This document shows positions 6,549 through 11,898 of a stretch of DNA of 12,317 nucleotides, in pieces (position 1 is the first letter of the stretch; each line of letters begins with the position of its first letter). The translations under genes were made by a program, and so were the position numbers. Under the pieces are notes generated by a model. It had not been told where the DNA came from and ran no database searches. It saw only the letters and a program-made list of their open reading frames with translations. Source of the DNA: Thermoplasmata archaeon (GTDB lineage Archaea; Thermoplasmatota; Thermoplasmata; Thermoplasmatales; Aciduliprofundaceae); NCBI GenBank assembly GCA_021163705.1, contig JAGGTO010000147.1, positions 1-12,317 on the forward strand, in the 5' to 3' direction.

Positions 6549-6842
6549 TCAATCACCCCTCATTTCATTTACTTCATCAGCTCCTTCCTTAAGAGCTTTA
6601 TCAATTTCCACATCCAATGACTTTAATAGCTCCAGAAACTCTCCAAAATGCTCCTTTTCTTCCTTCGCAATATCCAGAAATACCCTTCTAACCAGCGCAC
6701 TCTTTGCCTGGGATGCAAGCTGCTCATACAGATTTATTGCATCCAGCTCTGCTATTATCCCGAGGCGTACAAGCTCAACATCCGGCTGCTCTTTTCCTAA
6801 CTCTTCAAGTTTTTTCATATCAAATGGTATATTCGATAGCAT
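6549..6842 (-). CDS. Encapsulated-ferritin-like (EncFtn) protein without an encapsulin shell gene nearby
   Basis: This 97-residue two-helix protein closely resembles EncFtn ferroxidases and the ferritin-like domain fused to the shell protein in Pyrococcus furiosus, as I recall them: LGIIAELDAINLYEQLA (27-43), then FLDIAKEEKEHFGEFLELL (55-73). The ferroxidase residues known from Rhodospirillum rubrum EncFtn appear at the same numbers: Glu32, Tyr39, Glu62 and His65; Trp38 is replaced by Leu. Such proteins assemble into rings whose dimer interface forms the diiron site, and oxidise Fe(II). They normally sit inside an encapsulin shell, yet no shell gene is seen in this window, and the C-terminus (ADEVNEMRGD) does not look like the usual cargo-loading peptide. 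ATG 6842 follows GGGGTGAT at a good distance. The next gene begins seven bases after its stop. Confidence 0.85.
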   Translation of the reverse strand: MLSNIPFDMKKLEELGKEQPDVELVRLGIIAELDAINLYEQLASQAKSALVRRVFLDIAKEEKEHFGEFLELLKSLDVEIDKALKEGADEVNEMRGD

Positions 6843-6893
6843 ACTATCACCCCATCTACATAGCCTTCCTTAAATTTAAGTTCTTCGTCAATC

Positions 6894-6901
6894 CTATATA
6901 C
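6894..6901 (-). promoter_or_regulatory. Candidate TATA box of the EncFtn-like gene unit
   Basis: The minus strand reads GTATATAG about 53-60 bases before ATG 6842. A start about 26 bases on, near 6872, would leave a leader of some 30 bases containing GGGGTGAT. A competing A/T element, TTAAATTTAA (6870-6879), would instead start transcription inside that ribosome site, so I favour the former. Confidence 0.4.
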
Positions 6902-6916
6902 AAAAAAGAAAAAAGA
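6901..6916 (-). terminator. T-rich terminator of the nine-gene oxygen-defence operon
   Basis: Directly after the TAA of the last peroxiredoxin gene the minus strand reads TCTTTTTTCTTTTTTG. Two T6 runs with no hairpin fit an intrinsic archaeal terminator. It separates the nine-gene operon from the EncFtn-like unit, whose own TATA element overlaps its far end. Confidence 0.65.
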
Positions 6917-7558
6917 TTAGAGAGACTTGTGACAGAGCCACCAGTCGTAGCACTCTATCTCTCCCTTCTTCTTTGACTCTTCCCTTTCTTTGATCTGTTC
7001 AGTTGTTCCCGCAGGTGGAACTATAACCCGATCACCTATTAACTCATTGTTGGGCCATTTATGGGGCAGGGCAACACCATGTTTATCACTTGTCTGCAGT
7101 GCCTTTAGGGCACGGAGTATCTCGTCCCAATCACGACCAACTTCAGCGGGATAGTACACTATTGCTCTTATAACTCCTTTGGGATCCACTATGAAGACAG
7201 CCCTTGCAGTGGTGGTTGCCCCTGTGGGTATCATTCCCAGCTTCTCTGCCAGATCTCCACGATCATCCGCTATAACAGGGAATTCTATCTCCACATCCAG
7301 ATTATCCTTTATCCATTCCATCCACTTGAGATGTGCGAATACCTGATCCACACTTAGACCAATTACCTCAGCACCTAATTCTCTGAATTTTTCAAGACGG
7401 AGCTGCATTGCATAGAATTCCGTGGTGCAAACTGGTGTGAAATCCGCTGGATGCGAGAAAAGCACAAACCATTTTCCCGCAAACGCATCTGGCAATTTCA
7501 TCATTCCATGCGTTGTCTTCACTTCCACTTCCGGAAATTTCTCTCCTATTACTACCAT
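6917..7558 (-). CDS. Peroxiredoxin, archaeal Prx6-type (AhpC/TSA family)
   Basis: A 213-residue thiol peroxidase that reduces H2O2 and organic peroxides. The peroxidatic site is complete: Pro37, Thr41 and Cys44 in HPADFTPVCTTE, and Arg119 in TTTARAVF. The long C-terminal arm (150-213), with PHKWPNNE at 165-172, marks the Prx6/archaeal thioredoxin peroxidase group. It ends in ECYDWWLCHKSL with Cys203 and Cys209, the same six-residue spacing as the two C-terminal cysteines of the Aeropyrum pernix enzyme, so one probably acts as resolving cysteine in a ring-shaped oligomer. I start at ATG 7558 because AAGGAGGTGAG sits at ideal distance; an ATG at 7579 overlaps the upstream stop and lies before that ribosome site. 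It is the last gene of the operon, 17 bases after superoxide reductase, and would remove the peroxide that enzyme makes. Confidence 0.95.
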   Translation of the reverse strand: MVVIGEKFPEVEVKTTHGMMKLPDAFAGKWFVLFSHPADFTPVCTTEFYAMQLRLEKFRELGAEVIGLSVDQVFAHLKWMEWIKDNLDVEIEFPVIADDRGDLAEKLGMIPTGATTTARAVFIVDPKGVIRAIVYYPAEVGRDWDEILRALKALQTSDKHGVALPHKWPNNELIGDRVIVPPAGTTEQIKEREESKKKGEIECYDWWLCHKSL

Positions 7559-7575
7559 TTTCTCACCTCCTTTAT

Positions 7576-7923
7576 TCATTCAACTTCAACTTCGTTCTCC
7601 CAGAGCCCATGGATGTTACAGTAACTCAAAGCCATGAGTTTGCCCTTCTTTTTGGTTTTCAAGTAAAACCTTACTTTTGGTTCGGTCATTGGATCCCCAT
7701 GAGTAGTAAAGGCCACGCGACCCACCATTATGGGAAACTGTCCATCCTCTGGCTTGAAATACAGTTCAATCCATGCAATATGATGCTCCACTGTATTTGG
7801 ATGCGGTACTTCTTTGCCAACACTCACTTCCACCTCTATCATATCTCCCTTCCTTTCGTATTCTATCACAGGCACATGCTTCTCGCCCTTCCAGTCTCCA
7901 CTCTTTATTGTCTCACTCAACAT
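7576..7923 (-). CDS. sorA: Superoxide reductase (neelaredoxin type)
   Basis: The enzyme reduces superoxide to H2O2 without releasing O2, the anaerobe's alternative to dismutase. The 115-residue length fits the one-iron neelaredoxin class, without the N-terminal desulforedoxin domain. All ligands of the Fe(His)4(Cys) site are present: His16 (EKHVP), His41 and His47 (HPNTVEHH), Cys102 and His105 (CNIHGLW). Glu14 and Lys15, the pair that shapes superoxide binding, are there too, at the same numbers as I recall for the Pyrococcus furiosus enzyme. ATG 7923 is preceded by AAGGAGGTGAG. The gene starts 14 bases after ferritin and is followed by a peroxiredoxin; upstream in the operon lies rubredoxin, its usual electron donor. 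A cytoplasmic location is expected since no signal peptide is present. Confidence 0.96.
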   Translation of the reverse strand: MLSETIKSGDWKGEKHVPVIEYERKGDMIEVEVSVGKEVPHPNTVEHHIAWIELYFKPEDGQFPIMVGRVAFTTHGDPMTEPKVRFYLKTKKKGKLMALSYCNIHGLWENEVEVE

Positions 7924-7937
7924 TTTTTCTCACCTCC

Positions 7938-8453
7938 TTATTTTTCCTCACTCACAAGAGGAGTGTAAGTCCTCTTTGCAAGTTCACGATCAATCATAAA
8001 CAAACCATTACCTCTCTCTCCTACAATTTTCAGCATCTGGATTATCTCTTCATCATTCGCCTCCTCCTCAACCTGCTCATCGATGTACCACTGAAGCAAA
8101 TTAAATGTGGCTCTATCCTTCTTCTTTTCTGCTAAATCCACCAAATTGTTTATGCACTCAGTTATGTGCTTCTCGTGCTTCAGAGTCTCTTCGAATGCAT
8201 GCAATGGCGAGTTCCACTCGTGGGGTGGCTCTTTGATCTCGTAGAGTTTTACCACTCCTCCTCTTTCGAGAAGGTAGCGGTAGAATTTCATAGCATGGTC
8301 CATCTCCTCTTTGTACTGTACATGCATCCAGTTTGCAAATCCCTTCAGGCCAATACGCTCAAAGTATGCAGACATGGAGAGATACAGATACGCGGAGTAC
8401 ATCTCCTCATTGATTTGCCTATTTATCGCCTCTTCAATTTCTTTATCTATCAT
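7938..8453 (-). CDS. ftnA: Ferritin (FtnA-type iron storage protein)
   Basis: A 171-residue subunit of the 24-mer iron-storage cage. It oxidises Fe(II) and stores it as mineral, which keeps iron away from peroxide. Ferroxidase residues match Escherichia coli FtnA number for number: Glu17 (INEEM), Glu50 and His53 (YKEEMDHA), Glu94, and Glu126, Gln127 and Glu130 (YIDEQVEEE). The non-haem bacterial/archaeal ferritin form is indicated by the lack of the haem-binding methionine of bacterioferritin at the expected place (by eye). I start at ATG 8453, behind GGAGGTG; GTG 8462 would sit within the ribosome site. It lies 13 bases after rubrerythrin and 14 before superoxide reductase, inside the operon, which points to control by oxidative stress as well as, or in place of, iron supply. 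Confidence 0.95.
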   Translation of the reverse strand: MIDKEIEEAINRQINEEMYSAYLYLSMSAYFERIGLKGFANWMHVQYKEEMDHAMKFYRYLLERGGVVKLYEIKEPPHEWNSPLHAFEETLKHEKHITECINNLVDLAEKKKDRATFNLLQWYIDEQVEEEANDEEIIQMLKIVGERGNGLFMIDRELAKRTYTPLVSEEK

Positions 8454-8466
8454 CTTTTTCACCTCC

Positions 8467-8973
8467 TCAGAATTTCACAAATTTATCGCGGGATGCTCCA
8501 CAAACGGGACAGCGCTCCGGTGGCTCATCGCCCATGTATGTGTAGCCGCATACGGGGCAGATATAGATGCTCTTTTCCTCTATATCCTCGCCTCCTGCCA
8601 CTTTTTCCTTCGCCTCCTCATACATCTTTGCGTGTATCTTCTCCGCCTCGACGGCGAAGTTGAAGGACATCTCTGCACCCTTCTCTCCGAAATATTTGGC
8701 AATTTCAAGATAAGCGGGATACATATCCTCCACCTCAAAGGTTTCTCCGCTCATCGCAGTCGCTAGATTTTCTTCCGTGCTCTTTATGTACCCGAGATTC
8801 CTAGCATGATTCTTGGCATGAACAAATTCCGCATACGCTATCGCCCTGAAAAGCCGGGCTATGTTCCTCTTTCCTTCTTTCTCCGCTTGCTCTGCAAAAA
8901 TGAGATACTTCATATGCGCCATGCTCTCTCCCGCAAACGCCTCTTCCAAACTTTTCTTTACCATTTTTCTCAT
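8467..8973 (-). CDS. rbr: Rubrerythrin
   Basis: A 168-residue peroxidase of anaerobes: a diiron four-helix bundle followed by a rubredoxin-like Fe(Cys)4 domain. Diiron residues visible are Glu16 (AFAGESMA), Glu49-x-x-His52 (YAEFVH), Glu80 and the acid before MYP, and Glu111-x-x-His114 (EAEKIH). The rubredoxin domain has Cys139-Cys142 and Cys155-Cys158 (ICPVCGY and RCPVCGA). It closely resembles the Pyrococcus furiosus protein. One oddity: where rubrerythrins have Glu before MYP (Glu97 of Desulfovibrio, the ligand linked to the redox-driven iron shift), this protein has Asp83, judged by eye. ATG 8973 lies four bases after GGGGAGG; ATG 8964 is further from it. Gaps to both neighbours are 13 bases. 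Electrons probably come from the operon's rubredoxin. Confidence 0.96.
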   Translation of the reverse strand: MRKMVKKSLEEAFAGESMAHMKYLIFAEQAEKEGKRNIARLFRAIAYAEFVHAKNHARNLGYIKSTEENLATAMSGETFEVEDMYPAYLEIAKYFGEKGAEMSFNFAVEAEKIHAKMYEEAKEKVAGGEDIEEKSIYICPVCGYTYMGDEPPERCPVCGASRDKFVKF

Positions 8974-8986
8974 TTTCCTCCCCTCT

Positions 8987-9475
8987 TCATGGACCTACAT
9001 GCATCATAGGCCAGTAGTCATCGTAATCCTCGAACCTCTTCAGATTCTCCAGTTCCTGTAATAGAATTTCATAGTGACCTCGCTCCATATCAGCAAGAAG
9101 TTGAAGCATGTTCTTCGTTCTCTCATCACTGAACATTTTTTTCATACCCTCATAAAACTCCTTGGCAGCAAGTTCAGCTTTCATCGCATCTTCTATTATT
9201 TCACTTAAAAGACGATCTTCGCTGGTATCCACAACAGGAAGTGGTACTGGACTTTTCTCGGGAAGTTTTATCTCTTCCCCTGCAAACTTCTGCCGATACA
9301 GCGATTCTAGAAAGGCACGATGCTTTTCTTCCTCATTAGCTAGAAACAGAAGTCTGTCTTTAAAAAGCGCATTTTTAACCCTGCTGGCCAGGGTCTCATA
9401 AACTTCCTTGCTCTCAATTTCACTTTTTATCGCTGCCAAGAGCAGGATCTTCAACTCAAAATTTTCAAGCTCCAT
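8987..9475 (-). CDS. Ferritin-like diiron protein, COG1633 (rubrerythrin-related) type, copy 1
   Basis: A 162-residue four-helix-bundle protein with likely iron ligands Glu19 (KSEIE), Glu49-x-x-His52 (NEEEKH), Glu101 (MKAELAAKEFYE) and Glu131-x-x-His134 (MERGHYE). There is no rubredoxin domain. It is a paralogue of the product of 6035-6541, with a similar middle loop EEIKLPE and the same helix order. The function is likely peroxide or O2 reduction, or iron oxidation; the family is poorly characterised (inference). The tail RFEDYDDYWPMMHVGP combines acids, Tyr/Trp, Met and His, as does the paralogue's tail. I start at ATG 9475, behind GAGGTGG, overlapping the PrxQ gene by 11 bases; a longer upstream reading (to 9535) would lie over the PrxQ gene and starts with a run unlike the family. 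It is the fifth gene of the operon. Confidence 0.86.
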   Translation of the reverse strand: MELENFELKILLLAAIKSEIESKEVYETLASRVKNALFKDRLLFLANEEEKHRAFLESLYRQKFAGEEIKLPEKSPVPLPVVDTSEDRLLSEIIEDAMKAELAAKEFYEGMKKMFSDERTKNMLQLLADMERGHYEILLQELENLKRFEDYDDYWPMMHVGP

Positions 9476-9941
9476 TCTCAACCACCTCTTTAAGCTTTTT
9501 GAGGACATCATCCACATGACCCGCAACACGCACATTTTTCCAAATTTTTACAATTTTTCCATCGGGAGATATCAGAAGTGTGCTCCTCACAGTACCGTAG
9601 TATTCCCTCCCATATCTTTTTTTCTTTCCCCAGACACCGTATCTCTCAATCACCTCATGCTTCTCATCACTCAAAAGAAGTATTTGGAGAGATTGCTTTT
9701 CCACGAATTTCCTGTGTGATGCCGGAGAATCCTTGCTTATGCCCACTATAACAGCATTCAGTTTCCCAAATTCATCTTTTCTCTCTGTGAAATCCCTGGC
9801 CTCCCTTGTGCATCCTGAAGTGTTATCTCTGGGATAAAAATAGAGCACAAGCCATTTACCCCTGAAATCTTTAAGGCAGTGAATCCTGCCTTCATAATCA
9901 GGAAGACAGAAATCGGGAGCATTCTGACCTTCGTTGATCAT
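9465..9941 (-). CDS. bcp: Peroxiredoxin, PrxQ/Bcp type, apparently without the usual resolving cysteine
   Basis: A 158-residue thiol peroxidase. The fold marks are GQNAPDFCLPDYEG (5-18), LVLYFYPRDNTSGCT (31-45) and ISKDSPASHRKF (69-80), with the peroxidatic Cys44 in GCTREARDF and Arg119 in the GTVRSTLLI stretch. In most PrxQ proteins a resolving cysteine sits five residues after the first; here that place is Arg49. Two other cysteines, Cys12 and Cys22, lie in the N-terminal part, so resolution may use one of these or an outside thiol (inference). ATG 9941 overlaps the FprA stop by four bases (ATGA), with GGGAGTGAT just upstream, so translation is probably coupled. Its 3' end overlaps the next gene by 11 bases. 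A start change does not affect the missing cysteine. Confidence 0.92.
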   Translation of the reverse strand: MINEGQNAPDFCLPDYEGRIHCLKDFRGKWLVLYFYPRDNTSGCTREARDFTERKDEFGKLNAVIVGISKDSPASHRKFVEKQSLQILLLSDEKHEVIERYGVWGKKKRYGREYYGTVRSTLLISPDGKIVKIWKNVRVAGHVDDVLKKLKEVVENGA

Positions 9942-11122
9942 TTCATCACTCCCAATTTTCTGTGCTTCTCCGCTATCATCTCTGCAAATTCCTCTATCCT
10001 CTCATAATCCTCCTTCTTTGGAAGACCTTTAACAAGAAGAGGCTCGAGAATTTCCACTCTGAGAGCTCCAAGATTTGCCTTAAGAATGTCCACCGTTCTT
10101 CCGCCCCAGCCATATGAACCCATAATTCCAATCACCTTGGCCTTAGGTTTTAGAGCATTCACAATGTAGGCCAGATACACAGCAGAAGGATGAGGTCCTG
10201 CAAGCATTGTGGGTGTGGCTATTATTATAGTGGTAACATCCACAAGATCTATAGCTATCTCTCCAAGATTGCTGTGTATCAAATCACGAACCTTCACCTG
10301 TACATTCCTGCGGGCAAGAGAATCAACCAGATAATCAACCATCTTCTTGGTGCTTCCATGCATGGATACATAGGCAATGAGAACTTCATTCTTCGTTTCT
10401 TCGGATATCCACTCCTTATAGGCATTGATTATGAATTCTGGATTACTGTAAACAGGTCCATGACTCGGTGCAATTATTGCCGGAGCGAGTTCTTCAATTT
10501 TCTTTATGTTCCTGACTATTATCTGTCGGAAGGGCATCATTATTTCAGCATAGTATCTTTTTGCCTCATGATATATCCTATCATACTGCTCCGCAAATGT
10601 GTGCGTGGTGGCTGCATGTGAGCCAAAGAAATCGCAGGTGAAGGCAATTTTATCCTCAATGAGAAATGTGGCCATTGTCTCGGGCCAGTGAACCCAGGGC
10701 GTCATCACAAATCTGAGAGTTTTGCCTCCCAGATCAAGAGTTTCTCCTTCCTTTATCACAATAAATTTGTCATCATCAATATGTAGCAAATCCTTCTCAA
10801 ATTCTTTGCACTTTGCATTGGTGACAACCTTTGCCATGGGATATTTCTCCAGCAGTATGGGTATCGAGCCTGAATGGTCCTGCTCCGCATGATTCGATAC
10901 TATATAATCTATTCTCTCTATCCCGAGCTCTTCCAGATTACTGAGCAGCTGATCGACCTTTTCGAGCTCAACCGTATCTATGAGCGCGATCTTCTCATCT
11001 CCCATAATTATATAAGCATTGTAACTTGTGCCCTGGGGTAAATCGACTATCTCGTCAAATAATGTGCGCTCCCAGTCTATGGCACCCACATTGTAAACTC
11101 CATCCACTATTTTCCTTATCAT
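9938..11122 (-). CDS. fprA: Flavodiiron protein (A-type flavoprotein; O2 or NO reductase)
   Basis: A cytoplasmic four-electron O2 reductase or NO reductase. Of 394 residues, 1-245 form the metallo-beta-lactamase-like diiron domain, with ligands His78, Glu80, Asp82, His83 (NHAEQDHSG), His145 (WVHWPE), Asp164 (CDFFGSH) and His221 (PSHGPVYS). Residues 247-392 form a flavodoxin domain with FMN loop SMHGSTKKM (253-261) and GSYGWGG (335-341). All iron ligands are present, so the enzyme should be active. There is no C-terminal fusion. Methanogen relatives take electrons from F420H2 and bacterial ones from rubredoxin; here a rubredoxin gene ends six bases upstream, which favours the rubredoxin route. 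I start at ATG 11122, ten bases after GGAGG; a TTG at 11131 would overlap the rubredoxin stop. The PrxQ gene overlaps the end. Confidence 0.96.
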   Translation of the reverse strand: MIRKIVDGVYNVGAIDWERTLFDEIVDLPQGTSYNAYIIMGDEKIALIDTVELEKVDQLLSNLEELGIERIDYIVSNHAEQDHSGSIPILLEKYPMAKVVTNAKCKEFEKDLLHIDDDKFIVIKEGETLDLGGKTLRFVMTPWVHWPETMATFLIEDKIAFTCDFFGSHAATTHTFAEQYDRIYHEAKRYYAEIMMPFRQIIVRNIKKIEELAPAIIAPSHGPVYSNPEFIINAYKEWISEETKNEVLIAYVSMHGSTKKMVDYLVDSLARRNVQVKVRDLIHSNLGEIAIDLVDVTTIIIATPTMLAGPHPSAVYLAYIVNALKPKAKVIGIMGSYGWGGRTVDILKANLGALRVEILEPLLVKGLPKKEDYERIEEFAEMIAEKHRKLGVMK

Positions 11123-11127
11123 AATAA

Positions 11128-11289
11128 TCAATCCTCCAGTTTTTCAAACAGGTCCTTGGAAGCTCCGCAAACTGGGCAGATCCAGTCATCAGGAAGCTTC
11201 TCAAACGGCGTTCCCGGAGCCACTCCGCTCTCGGAATCGCCCTGTTCATCATCATATATGTATCCGCAAACCATACATCTCCATTTCAT
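11128..11289 (-). CDS. rub: Rubredoxin
   Basis: A 53-residue one-iron electron carrier. The iron is held by Cys5 and Cys8 (RCMVCGYIYD) and Cys38 and Cys41 (ICPVCGAS); the middle has the usual acidic stretch and GTPFEKLPDDW (26-36). Length and spacing are standard. It most likely carries electrons from the flavin reductase encoded just upstream to FprA, and perhaps to superoxide reductase and rubrerythrin. ATG 11289 follows GGAGGTG with five A's between and overlaps the flavin reductase stop as ATGA; FprA starts five bases after its stop. In Moorella the flavin reductase and rubredoxin parts are one protein, Hrb, that feeds FprA. Here the same order is kept with the two parts separate. I found this gene by direct translation of the minus strand. 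Confidence 0.96.
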   Translation of the reverse strand: MKWRCMVCGYIYDDEQGDSESGVAPGTPFEKLPDDWICPVCGASKDLFEKLED

Positions 11290-11798
11290 TTTTTCACCTC
11301 CAGATATGTTGCCGCCTTTTCAGGCGTTTTGCCTTTCACAACATTGTGGTAGTAATCATAGGTCATGGGCATACCATCACCAAGCTTTTCCGCATTTATT
11401 ACCTCTCCGATGAAGAGGGTATGGGTGCCTGCATCTATTGAAGCCACTGCCCTAGCCTCAATGTAGCCAAGAGCATGCTCGGTTACCACCGGCACACCTG
11501 TTTCGCCCTCAATATAGGATACCTTTTCAAACTTGTTCACATCTCTGCCACTTCTGAAACCAAATAGTCCTATGAATGGAAATGGTGTTTCCGTGGATAA
11601 AATGGATACTGAAAATAATCCGCTATCCTCTATGAATTCGTGAGTCAGATTTTCTTTATTTATACTCGTTGCTATTTTTATTGGTTTTGAGGTTACCTGA
11701 AAAACTGTGTTAGCTATTTGCCCATTAAACCTATTGCCCTTTCTCGAGGAAAGGATGTACATTCCGTAGCTTAGGTTATGAAGCACCCTTCTTTCCAT
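11286..11798 (-). CDS. FMN-binding flavin reductase-like protein (N-terminal half of Hrb type)
   Basis: A 170-residue flavoprotein of the flavin reductase-like domain family. The landmarks are LSYGMYILSS (9-18), NGQIANTVFQVTSKP (25-39), NKENLTHEFI (47-56), FGFRSGRDVNKF (79-90), GTHTLFIGEV (124-133) and MTYDYYHNVVKGKTPEKA (145-162). These match, as I recall it, the N-terminal half of the Moorella high-molecular-weight rubredoxin (Hrb), which passes NADH electrons to FprA. The C-terminus TYLEVKK corresponds to the linker that leads into rubredoxin in Hrb, but here a TGA ends it and rubredoxin starts in the -1 frame. ATG 11798 lies about 26 bases from the TATA box with no ribosome site, so the message is probably leaderless. 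It is the first gene of the nine-gene operon. The electron donor, NADH or NADPH, cannot be read from sequence. Confidence 0.9.
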   Translation of the reverse strand: MERRVLHNLSYGMYILSSRKGNRFNGQIANTVFQVTSKPIKIATSINKENLTHEFIEDSGLFSVSILSTETPFPFIGLFGFRSGRDVNKFEKVSYIEGETGVPVVTEHALGYIEARAVASIDAGTHTLFIGEVINAEKLGDGMPMTYDYYHNVVKGKTPEKAATYLEVKK

Positions 11799-11818
11799 AT
11801 TTCAAGATAATGAGTTTG

Positions 11819-11829
11819 AAATATATAAA
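11819..11829 (-). promoter_or_regulatory. TATA box of the nine-gene oxygen-defence operon
   Basis: On the minus strand ATTTATATATT is centred about 26 bases before ATG 11798, a near-ideal TATA element for a leaderless start at the flavin reductase gene. It is the only strong promoter I see for the run down to 6917, since later junctions are overlaps or gaps of at most 17 bases. Confidence 0.7.
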
Positions 11830-11866
11830 TGTTTTGTTCGAATATCAAAAATTTCGGTATGAAAAA

Positions 11867-11877
11867 CTTTAATAATG
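11867..11877 (+). promoter_or_regulatory. TATA-like element of the Lrp-type regulator gene
   Basis: CTTTAATAATG is centred about 27 bases upstream of ATG 11899, consistent with a leaderless transcript. No ribosome site precedes that ATG (CTAAAATA). Confidence 0.5.
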
Positions 11878-11898
11878 ATGAAGTATTAACCTAAAATA

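Larger units (their letters stand above)
11799..11898. promoter_or_regulatory. Shared control region between the defence operon and the Lrp-like regulator
   Basis: This 100-base spacer separates divergent start codons and holds both promoters. Candidate operator motifs are the inverted repeat TTTTG-N9-CAAAA (11832-11836 with 11846-11850), which spans TTCGAA at 11837-11842, and a shorter TTTC-N5-GAAA (11852-11855 with 11861-11864). The first lies just upstream of the operon's TATA box, where binding could block or help transcription factor B. Both repeats are short in AT-rich DNA and could be chance. Confidence 0.4.

Noticed and set aside
7513..8135. Overlapping plus-strand open frames opposite superoxide reductase
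   Set aside because: No family pattern, no ribosome site or promoter, and complete overlap with conserved minus-strand genes.
8166..8663. Long plus-strand open frame opposite ferritin and rubrerythrin (165 codons)
   Set aside because: It lies fully antisense to two genes with intact catalytic residues; its Ser/Leu/Cys-rich composition is a reading shadow.
9476..9535. N-terminal extension of the COG1633 copy 1 protein by 20 residues
   Set aside because: It would lie over the PrxQ C-terminus, and a GAGGTGG site sits correctly before ATG 9475.
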